NCBI RefSeq assembly: GCF_016599855.1
Contig: NZ_CP067041.1
Span: 1,674,001-1,738,000, forward strand
Direction: 5' to 3'
Source of the DNA: Bradyrhizobium diazoefficiens
GTDB lineage: Bacteria > Pseudomonadota > Alphaproteobacteria > Rhizobiales > Xanthobacteraceae
DNA length: 64,000 nt
The notes beneath the pieces are model-generated. The model had not been told where the DNA came from and searched no databases. It saw only the letters and a list, made by a program, of their open reading frames with translations. Of this stretch, positions 57,441 through 64,000 are shown piece after piece. The stretch's first letter is position 1. Each line of letters opens with the position of its first letter. Position numbers and translations under genes: made by a program.

Positions 57441-57880
57441 TCCGGATCAGATCCGCAAACTGCGGGTGATTGTGGAGGAAGTCACGCGGCATGCAATTCG
57501 CTTGTTCGCAGCGCGCTCGAAGAACTTCTTGGCGCGCTCGCTGCCGTACGCTCGCACCGCACGACTAAGCGCTTCTGATCAGTCTCGGCGGCGCGCTCGG
57601 CCACGCGCTTGAGAACCTCGTTCTTTCCTCGGCAAGCTGATCCACGTTGTTGACGAGATCGACCAGCAGGAATTCCTTCGTCAGCGACTTGGGGACGCCC
57701 GGGCGCATCGCCAAACAGGTGGTAGACTCCCAAATCCATCAACTCATGCCGTGCAATTGGATGCCGCTCGACCGCTGCCCCCATGTGCTGCAGTCGACCA
57801 GCCCGCATCCGACACAGTCATCCTTGCATCGCGGCTTGCAAGACCGCGGCATTGGGCCATTGCAGGGGACCGAGGCCCCA
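57441..57880 (-). other. Unresolved coding remnant
   Basis: Frameshifted protein-like pieces on the minus strand (SLTKEFLLVDLVNNVDQLAE; EVLKRVAERAAETDQKRLVV). They may be the rest of the AbiEii locus or a different gene; I cannot assign them. Confidence 0.3.
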
Positions 57881-57889
57881 AAAAAGCCG

Positions 57890-58262
57890 ATGAAGAAGTT
57901 CAAGGCCGATCGGCATTTTCAATATCGGCATCGCCGAGCTTCAGACCGCCGAAGGCAAGGCCACCGCTAATTCGCGGTAGATCGCACCGGTAAGTTCGTC
58001 TTCGTGCAACGTCCAAGAGGACGGGCAGGACCTTCGGCCTTCCTGGAAGCTCTGGAACCGTCCTACAAAGATGCTCAAGGGTCTCGCTGATAATGGGATG
58101 CAGTTCACTTTCCTGCCGCGCTATGCGGGCGGACTGACGGCCAAATACAGAGGCATATCTTGGATCTGCTCTGCTCTGCCGAGAAAAGGTATCAACAGCG
58201 GCGTATCAAGGTCGAACATCATGGCGGCGCGTCTCAACGACATCGCCATGCGCCGATAGGGC
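57890..58262 (+). mobile_element. IS481-family transposase remnant
   Basis: Pieces of an integrase-core (DDE) transposase in several frames: DIGIAELQTAEGKATA, KFVFVQ, ADNGMQFTFLPRYAGGLTA (with the D-N-G-x-x-F motif) and RIKVEHHG. Both ends of the gene are missing. Confidence 0.7.
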
Positions 58263-58311
58263 TGCAAGGCATTCCCACGATTGCCAAATCACAGCTCATT
58301 GTGAAACTGAC

Positions 58312-58346
58312 TCGTCAGCTTCTTGAAAGCTATGCCTCCTAGCATA
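58312..58346 (+). promoter_or_regulatory. tts box (TtsI binding site)
   Basis: TCGTCAGCTTCTTGAAAGCT followed by ATGCCTCCTAGCATA closely follows the rhizobial tts box (GTCAGCTT-N-TCG-N2-AGCT...). It lies 33 bp ahead of the effector-like ORF at 58379 and about 590 bp ahead of nopD, and predicts flavonoid/NodD/TtsI-dependent expression. Confidence 0.85.
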
Positions 58347-58378
58347 AGAACATCTAGGCGAACCCGCGGAGCGCTGAT

Positions 58379-58678
58379 ATGGACCCGTTTCACGATCTGG
58401 ACCGAAATGTCCCGATGTACAATTCCATGCTGCACGAGCAGCAAGCGTGGCAAGCGGAGTGTGAGCAGAAACTAAACGAGGATCCGCAATCCGATGGCGC
58501 GAAGCCTCCCAGCATGGCAAACCAGAATCCCTCCGATGCAGAGGCTGACCTCGTTCGCGCCGTCCGTGAAGAAGCTCTCGCTAGCGGCCCGTCGAAGAGA
58601 ACGGTTTCGAGCTATATTGCCGCGCTCGTTCAGTTCTCTGATTTTGATCAAGCCTTAGCATCACGGTCGGCTGGTTAG
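58379..58678 (+). CDS. Truncated type III effector-like protein
   Basis: 99 residues directly after a tts box, with GGAG before ATG 58379. The N-terminus is polar, Asn/Gln/Ser-rich and lacks a signal peptide, as in type III substrates. The C-terminus (LVRAVREEALASGPSKRTVS, then ALVQFSDFDQALASRSAG) resembles the tandem repeats of the following nopD product (RRFSDWL-x5-SIASRLNGS). It stops where a longer effector would continue. It is either a small secreted protein or the stump of an effector gene. Confidence 0.6.
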   Translation: MDPFHDLDRNVPMYNSMLHEQQAWQAECEQKLNEDPQSDGAKPPSMANQNPSDAEADLVRAVREEALASGPSKRTVSSYIAALVQFSDFDQALASRSAG

Positions 58679-58938
58679 GCATGCTAACGAGTTGCGTGCC
58701 GATGGTGGCGATGTCGTGCTAGGTCACTGAAAAGTGCGCGGTCGCTTAAGTCCGAGAGTCCGCGCTGAGATCTGCTGTCGCCAGACGGCGCATGTGAGAA
58801 ATGCTCGAGCTCGTGGTGCGCGCCACGACCGCACTCGTGTTCTGTTCGCCCTCGGCTTACGGTTAGAGCCCTTGTGGCCAGTGGCGTCGAGTTAGCTCAG
58901 GGGCAGCTATCAAATCTTGCTCATCTAAGGAGAGCGAT
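58679..58938. other. Spacer between effector-like ORF and nopD
   Basis: 260 bp without a gene. A GTCGAGTTAGCTCAGG sequence near 58887 is only vaguely tts-box-like. nopD may depend on the tts box at 58312. Confidence 0.4.
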
Positions 58939-61668
58939 GTGGAGCCGAACTATAACGATCCGAACTATTGGACCCGCTGGTACGCTGAGCAGCATGAGCT
59001 GCAGCGTGCGAGGGAAGAATCGGACGACATGCCAGCGAATCAAACTGGCTTTGAGCAACAGCTGACAAATCTGCAGCTCAGTTCGCCCGAGGAGAGTTCA
59101 TCTGACCGGAGTTCGCCCGATATTCGACCCACCGAGCCGCATGAAATTGTCACGCGTACTGAATCGATGCGAACGCCGCCTCGATTCAACCTCCGCGACG
59201 ATGCCTTCGGCAGCATGCGCCGTAGCGTAGACGTGCCTCGCGCTTACCCTGGCGGTTCGGCGGCGGGTGAATCCTACCTTGATTTGCGCGACAGGCCGTT
59301 CAAAAGCACGCGCTATACAGCACCGTCCGAACCGGAGCCCGCGGCCCAGACGAAGGACCGCAAAAGCCGCGGTTTGTGGTCGCGTGTCAAGTCTGGGGTC
59401 GGAAATGCCTTCGGGGGAAACCGTCGCAGCAAGTCGTCCGGCACCGCGGCGCCCGACGAGGTCTATAAAGAGCTTCGCATGGATTTCGTAAAACGTAGTC
59501 GTCCCGCTGGCGAGCTATATCCCGAAGACGAGCAATGCATTTCGCAGTTCGGCGAGGCAGTCCGAGACTACGAAATTTTACCCGACGGTAGCATTGGCCG
59601 AGGGGACGGAAGGGTTCCCGAGGGTACGATCAGGCCCAATTTAGCGTATGTTAGAAGGTTTGCTCGTTGGCTCCGAGCAGAGGACAGGAATCCGCTGGCT
59701 TCTCGGCTCTTTAAGGATCCAGAGTCACTAGCCGCTGACATAGAGGACTACAGGGCAAGCGGTGGGGACGATGACGACCGTCTCAAGTCGGCTCTGTCTC
59801 ATCTCCGGAGGATCGCGCCTGACGGGCGAGAACTCCAAGCCGTCGGCCCCGGCCCCCGCCTGATGGGGCTAGGAATCCACCATCCTTATCCCGACGACGC
59901 CCGCATTATCGATGGTCTGGCCAACGAAGAGTTGAGCATGCTCGGACCCGACTCGACTTACCAGAACCGTCGTCGTGTCACGTGGAATGCCAGCGCGCGA
60001 CGCCGGTTCAGTGACTGGCTGCGAAGGGAGGGTAGAGGGAGCATAGCCAGCCGGCTCAACGGCAGTGATCAGCAGCAACGCTCGTTGAAGAACGATTACA
60101 GGGACTTTACCAAGACTGTGGGAAAAGCAGACATGAATCTAGATCGGCTTCGGCAGTACCTAGGCGCCGAGTCCGAAGTGAAGGAGCTTCATCCTTATCC
60201 CGACGACGCCCTCATCATCGATGGTCTGGTCAACGAAGAGCTGAGCAAGCTCGGAGCAGGCTCGGCTACCCAAAGGAGAGTTGCCACAAATACAGCCCGC
60301 CATCAACGAAGGTTCAGTGATTGGCTTCAGACAAGGGGTAGGGAGAGCATAGCAAGCCGACTTAACGGCGATGACGAGCAGAAATGGTCGTTGAAAAAAG
60401 ACTACCAGGACTTCAGCGAAGCCGTGGGAAAACGCTCCGTGGCACTCAAGCGGCTTGGGCAGTACCTACAAGTCGTTCAGGCGAACGCCGCTTTTGGGGA
60501 AGCCAGGGAACAAGCAAGTGGGGCGGGACCGGCCGATCCCGACACCCCCTCGCGGTCGGATCAACCTGCCGGGTCCGAGCCAACCCGGCCGCCGCAGCAT
60601 GTTGATCAACCTATCCAAGACCGCAGCGGAGCCTCACTTGGTGCGACGCAGTGGCTGGGAGACGAGCATATTCACCGGGACTACGGGCTCCTGGCGCAGG
60701 AATTGCTGCAGAGCAATCCGGATCTTGCCATCCGCACGCGGTTCGTGGATCCCCTCATAGCCACTCAGTTGCTCCACTTCGAAGCGAGCGATGCGCTACG
60801 CGCGTTCCATCGCATCGTTAATGATCGGACGACTGGTTACGATACAGCCGATTTCCTGTTCTTGCCTGTGAACGACGCCAGCCCGGCGGATCTCAATCGC
60901 CGCGGTAACCATTGGTCACTGCTATTCGTTGATCGTCGGGACCGCTCAGGGCCCCTTGCCTATCACTATGATTCCGCGGGCAGGCACAACGAATCGCTTG
61001 CAAATCAGCTCGCAGCTAGGCTCGGCGCTCACTTTGAGTCCGCCCTCATGGCCCAGCAGCGGAACGGTCGGGATTGCGGCGTATACGTCTTGGATGGCAC
61101 ACGGGCGCTGGTCTCACGATTAGCAGAAGGGTTGTGGCCAGCCGCGGTCCCCCTCGACAGCCTTGTCATCGATCGAGAGCAACTCCGACGACGTCTGAGC
61201 GCCGCTCCCAGCGAACCGCGAGCGGCAGCTGCAGCCGATCGACCGGGGCCCTCGATACGAAGCGTCGATTCGGCAGAGTTTTGGCATGGAGTGGACCAAG
61301 CCGGCCAGCCTCCCTCCGATAGCTGGAATACTGCGAGCTTCTGGCGGGATGTGCCGATACCCGACCATTCGCCCGTACAAAGCGTCGATCAGCCAAGCCC
61401 ATCATGGGAACAAAGCGTTGGGGAATCGATTTTCGGCGCGAGACAGTACATGCCGCCGCCCGTGCAAGACTTAGGAGGGTTCGTCCCTTCAACCTGGCAG
61501 CACCGCAATCAACGCGCGCCGGAAAACCTCATGCGCGGGATGCACTGGTACAATGTGCTGCCGAGCGCGGGCCGCCCCCAAACCAACTTCACAATCCATG
61601 GTGTGCTATACACGGCCACTTTGGGGCCATCAGGCAAGCAGAACGACATCCACGTTTTCCAGCAATAG
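58939..61668 (+). CDS. nopD: NopD-like type III effector, C48/Ulp1 SUMO protease
   Basis: A 909-residue effector. The N-terminal about 190 residues are disordered and Ser/Arg-rich. Three tandem repeats of about 100 residues follow (about 195-300, 313-414, 417-514), the last two sharing HPYPDDA-x-IIDGL, RRFSDWL and SIASRLNG. The Ulp1 domain (about 580-760) has the catalytic His658 (GNHWSLLFVDRR), Asp678 (YHYDSAG), Gln in AQQRNGRDCGVYV and Cys713. The C-terminus has two WNTASFW/SAEFWHG-type repeats and a conserved-looking end. NopD proteins are secreted into plant cells and cut SUMO from targets; related Bradyrhizobium proteins govern nodulation with certain hosts. The start is GTG 58939 with AAGGAGAG just upstream. 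Confidence 0.9.
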   Translation: MEPNYNDPNYWTRWYAEQHELQRAREESDDMPANQTGFEQQLTNLQLSSPEESSSDRSSPDIRPTEPHEIVTRTESMRTPPRFNLRDDAFGSMRRSVDVPRAYPGGSAAGESYLDLRDRPFKSTRYTAPSEPEPAAQTKDRKSRGLWSRVKSGVGNAFGGNRRSKSSGTAAPDEVYKELRMDFVKRSRPAGELYPEDEQCISQFGEAVRDYEILPDGSIGRGDGRVPEGTIRPNLAYVRRFARWLRAEDRNPLASRLFKDPESLAADIEDYRASGGDDDDRLKSALSHLRRIAPDGRELQAVGPGPRLMGLGIHHPYPDDARIIDGLANEELSMLGPDSTYQNRRRVTWNASARRRFSDWLRREGRGSIASRLNGSDQQQRSLKNDYRDFTKTVGKADMNLDRLRQYLGAESEVKELHPYPDDALIIDGLVNEELSKLGAGSATQRRVATNTARHQRRFSDWLQTRGRESIASRLNGDDEQKWSLKKDYQDFSEAVGKRSVALKRLGQYLQVVQANAAFGEAREQASGAGPADPDTPSRSDQPAGSEPTRPPQHVDQPIQDRSGASLGATQWLGDEHIHRDYGLLAQELLQSNPDLAIRTRFVDPLIATQLLHFEASDALRAFHRIVNDRTTGYDTADFLFLPVNDASPADLNRRGNHWSLLFVDRRDRSGPLAYHYDSAGRHNESLANQLAARLGAHFESALMAQQRNGRDCGVYVLDGTRALVSRLAEGLWPAAVPLDSLVIDREQLRRRLSAAPSEPRAAAAADRPGPSIRSVDSAEFWHGVDQAGQPPSDSWNTASFWRDVPIPDHSPVQSVDQPSPSWEQSVGESIFGARQYMPPPVQDLGGFVPSTWQHRNQRAPENLMRGMHWYNVLPSAGRPQTNFTIHGVLYTATLGPSGKQNDIHVFQQ

Positions 61669-61852
61669 GAGCGAGTAATAGATGCCTATGGTGGTGACAA
61701 AGGAGGGTCGTGTCGCCAGTGATGGTGTAGCTCAGTAAATCAATGCCGCCCGGTACGCGTGCGCCGTAGCGCGCGGGTGGCTTTGCGGTGGTCACCGGCG
61801 GTTCGCCGGCAGGATCGACTTGCGACATGCCAACGCAACCGAGGAACCATCG
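61669..61852 (+). other. Left flank of IS256 fragment
   Basis: Non-coding. It probably includes the left end of the IS256 element, but I could not define the inverted repeat. Confidence 0.3.
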
Positions 61853-62230
61853 ATGAGCGACGATATGCCGAACCTGCGCACGTTCGTGGAGAAGTCCCCC
61901 AATGCCGATCTGTTGCGTGAGATGATCGGCTTTGCGGGCCAGCGTCTGATCGAACTGGAAATCCACGGCCAGAGCGAGGCTGCCCACGGCGAGAGCAGCG
62001 CCCAGCGCCTGGCCCAACGCAACGGCTGCCGCGACCGGATCTGGGAGACCCGCATCGGCGCCGTCGAACTTCGCATTCCCAACCTGCGCAAAGGGTCCTA
62101 CTTCCCCGGCTTCCTGGAGCCGCGCCGCATGGCCGAGAAGGCGCTCACCGCCGCAGTGCAGGAATCCAATGTGCAAGGCGTCTTGACCCGCTCGGTGGAC
62201 GATCTGGTGCAGGCCATGGGCAATGAATGA
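61853..62230 (+). mobile_element. IS256-family transposase, N-terminal fragment
   Basis: ATG 61853 starts MSDDMPNLRTFVEKSPNADL; the frame continues through LAQRNGCRDRIWETRIGAVE, LRIPNLRKGSYFPGFLEPRR and VLTRSVDDLVQAMGNE, the N-terminal third of an IS256 (MULE-type) transposase of about 400 residues. It breaks off where homologs continue into the DDE domain. Inactive. Confidence 0.88.
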
Positions 62231-62500
62231 TGTAGCGCCGATGATTGGGTACTAAACTGTCTTTTTCCGTGGATTCACACCCGGCACTCGGGAAATGGCT
62301 CCCGTCGTTTCTTCGATCTGCAGCGCGGAGAGAGTGTCACAACCGCGTTGAAGATAACGCAATTCTCGCACCTGCTTAAAGCAAAACTGACCGTCTGACC
62401 TACAGGCGGAAGATGGAATTTTACCTAGCGAGTACGTGCAGTTTCCAACGGCAAACTTCGCATCATCACGTTGCTGGCAAATGATGCGTACCGCTATGAT
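62231..62500. other. Spacer between two IS elements
   Basis: No gene recognised; probably leftover IS or island sequence interrupted by the next element. Confidence 0.3.
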
Positions 62501-62520
62501 CTAGCAGGCTGTTGAAGAAC

Positions 62521-62865
62521 TCAGCCGCGTTCGCAAACGAAGCCTGAATCGTCGCCATTGTGCATGTAGAACTGGCCGACGAGCCTGCCCGCGGTGCCGA
62601 TCATAGCCCATCCGCGACCGCAGGCAGGATCACTCTCATCGTGTCCTTCCCACGAGAACTCCGCGCAGGCCGATCCGTCCCGGGTGCTGTAGCGGACGTC
62701 GATAAAGCCTTTTAGCGCGCCGAAGGCGATTTCATCATCGGACTTGCCCTTGAAGGTGAGATGCGCCTCTTCGACAAGATCGAGGAAGTCGCTGTCCCAC
62801 TTGTCCATTTCGACGATGCGCCAGCGGCCCGCAAAGGCCTTGGCGAAGCCGGGAACCTTGGCCAT
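62521..62865 (-). CDS. IS passenger gene, unknown function
   Basis: A 114-residue protein lying inside the IS. Its ATG 62865 overlaps the transposase stop (TGATG), so translation is coupled to the transposase. The sequence (KAFAGRWRIVEMDKWDSDFL, KGKSDDEIAFGALKGFIDVR, SWEGHDESDPACGRGW) is acidic and aromatic-rich, reading like a small beta-rich soluble domain with no export signal. I know no function. The repeated W-E-G-H-D/E-S-D and GWAMI features suggest a conserved fold. An earlier Met at 62937 lies inside the transposase gene and is not used here. Confidence 0.7.
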   Translation of the reverse strand: MAKVPGFAKAFAGRWRIVEMDKWDSDFLDLVEEAHLTFKGKSDDEIAFGALKGFIDVRYSTRDGSACAEFSWEGHDESDPACGRGWAMIGTAGRLVGQFYMHNGDDSGFVCERG

Positions 62866-63887
62866 CAGCCGGCCTCCGCTATCAGCTTCGGCAGCCGCAC
62901 CAGATTGCAGGCGGCGGCAGCGAAGGTAAAAGCCCATCCCATGCGATCACGGCCACGGAAGCTCGTCTTCTCTTGCCCGGCGATCGTGTTCATCCAGCCG
63001 AATGCCTCCTCGATGCGCTTGCGGATTCGTTGGTTGACGGCATAGCGGCCGTGCCGGGTTGTTCGCCCATTGATCGCAGAGCTGCGGCCCCTGATCTTCT
63101 GTGGAACGTGCGGTGTCAGGTTCATCGAGCGCAGCTCGTTGATGAAGCGTTCTGCGTCATAGGCTTTGTCGGCACCAAGCGTGATCGCTGTCGGCCGGTC
63201 GGCCCGATGAAGCACAGCTTCGTCTCCTTGCCTTTATCCCTGCGGTAGAGCCTGGCATCCGGATCAGAGGTCGAGGCATGGGTGTCGTTCGAGCGTTTCT
63301 GGCCATGGAGGTTCGCTTCCGCATTGCGACCGCCGCGCTGAGCCGGCGGCTCGCCAGAACCGTCCTTCGGCTTGATGCTCTTCGTCGAGGCCCCAGGCCT
63401 CGATCAGCGTGCCGTCGAGCGAGAAGTGATCGCTCGATAGAAGCTTCTTCACCTTGGGCTGCGCCAACACGGCCACCAGGAACTTGGCCCCGATGTCGCC
63501 TTCCAGCAGCCGGTCGCGGTTCTTCGAGAACACCGAATGGCCCCAGACGGCGTCGTCGACGCCGATCCCGACGAACCAGCGGAACAGCAAATCGTATTCC
63601 AGCCGCTCCATCAGAAGCCGCTCCGAGCAGATCGAATAAAACACCTGCAACAGCATCGCCCGCACCAGCCTCTCCGGCCGGACCGACGGCCGTCCAATCG
63701 GCGAATGGAGCGCGGAAAACTCGCGTTCCAGCGTCGACAGCACCTCGTTCACAATGGTCCGGATCGCTCGCAGCGGATGATCGCGCCGTACCCGCGCCCC
63801 GAGCTCAACGTAGCTGAACAGCTCGCCGGTTCGATAGTCGCCGCCACGCACGCTCGTCTCCGAATCTCGTCGGAGACAATGAATCAC
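62865..63887 (-). pseudogene. IS5/IS1182-type transposase, frameshifted and deleted
   Basis: N-terminal DUF772 part: GARVRRDHPLRAIRTIVNEV, IGRPSVRPERLVRAMLLQVF and VGIGVDDAVWGHSVFSKNRD. At FSLDGTLIEAWG an extra G shifts the frame; the next frame continues STKSIKPKDGSG. The C-terminal third (ITLGADKAYDAERFINELRS, IEEAFGWMNTIAGQEKTSFR) is in frame 62865-63215, joined after LCFIG with loss of about 40 residues present in relatives. Intact transposases of this type are about 350-370 residues. The element could move only if a helper enzyme acts in trans. Confidence 0.8.
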
Positions 63888-63930
63888 GGTGGCAGGTCGG
63901 CGGCGAGCACCTTTTTCAACAGCATGCTAG

Positions 63931-64000
63931 GGCTTACATGGGCCGCATGAGGCCTCCACGATGCTGCACGATGATAACGACGAAGCTCCCGACCGTCGTC
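63931..64000. other. Window end
   Basis: Seventy bases beyond the IS; nothing identified. Confidence 0.3.

Larger units (their letters stand above)
62505..63926 (-). mobile_element. IS5/IS1182-type insertion sequence with passenger gene
   Basis: A 1422-bp element bounded by imperfect terminal inverted repeats: CAGGCTGTTGAAGAA on the left and, read inward from the right, CATGCTGTTGAAAAA. It is flanked on both sides by CTAG (62501-62504 and 63927-63930), a likely target-site duplication. It carries a broken DUF772/DDE transposase and, downstream in the same direction, a passenger gene that ends 16 bp from the left end. Confidence 0.8.

Noticed and set aside
58885..58920. Second tts box directly ahead of nopD
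   Set aside because: GTCGAGTTAGCTCAGG does not keep the spacing of the consensus; the clear box is at 58312.

Overview
The window looks like part of a Bradyrhizobium symbiosis island. The evidence is a NodD regulator beside a canonical nod box, a second nod box upstream of nodM, a TtsI-type box ahead of type III effector genes that include a NopD-like SUMO protease, a NifA/sigma54-type promoter, a CIRCE-controlled groESL operon, and many decayed insertion sequences and gene fragments between intact genes. These assignments come from reading motifs and family features by eye; no database search was run.

Layout. 0.5-2.8 kb: a GNAT acetyltransferase and a small coiled-coil membrane protein in gene-poor DNA. 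3.1-5.7 kb: nodD with a nod box that faces no gene, then a diaminopropionate ammonia-lyase. 5.8-11.7 kb: an eroded acyl-CoA/aromatic catabolism block (acyl-CoA ligase remnant, TetR regulator, two broken acyl-CoA dehydrogenases, ABC substrate-binding protein, quinone oxidoreductase, nitroreductase). 12.0-18.2 kb: nod box, nodM and an RND exporter, resembling the nodM-nolFG arrangement of other rhizobia but with only a remnant of the adaptor gene. 18.3-27.1 kb: speD, a two-module NRPS (A-T-C-A-T-E) and a MATE exporter. 29.1-30.8 and 47.3-49.0 kb: two paralogous outer-membrane double-barrel proteins in opposite orientation. 31.3-36.4 kb: an operon of SxtJ-like protein, DUF5989 protein, NodU-family carbamoyltransferase and two membrane-anchored SGNH hydrolases, preceded by a -24/-12 promoter and a NifA-type upstream site. 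36.7-38.4 kb: hipBA, inactivated by a stop codon and a poly-A frameshift but with an intact operator array. 39-46.6 kb: a small secreted protein, an FAD oxidoreductase, groESL and a GH18 chitinase-like protein. 49-52 kb: an S10 peptidase among IS remnants. 52.6-55.2 kb: a Rieske oxygenase/reductase pair and a truncated sulfonate-type binding protein. 55.8-58.3 kb: small hypothetical genes and remnants of AbiEii and an IS481 element. 58.3-61.7 kb: tts box, a truncated effector-like ORF and nopD. 61.8-63.9 kb: an IS256 fragment and an IS5/IS1182-type element carrying a passenger gene.

How it fits together. NodD, nodM and the RND pump belong to flavonoid-induced Nod factor production and export. 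The tts-box genes belong to type III secretion. The carbamoyltransferase/SGNH operon appears to be wired to NifA/RpoN, which would mean expression in the nodule, where it probably decorates a surface glycan or other exported metabolite. The NRPS-MATE-speD cluster looks like a small-peptide biosynthesis and export system whose product is unknown. The last two are the strongest candidates for undescribed systems.
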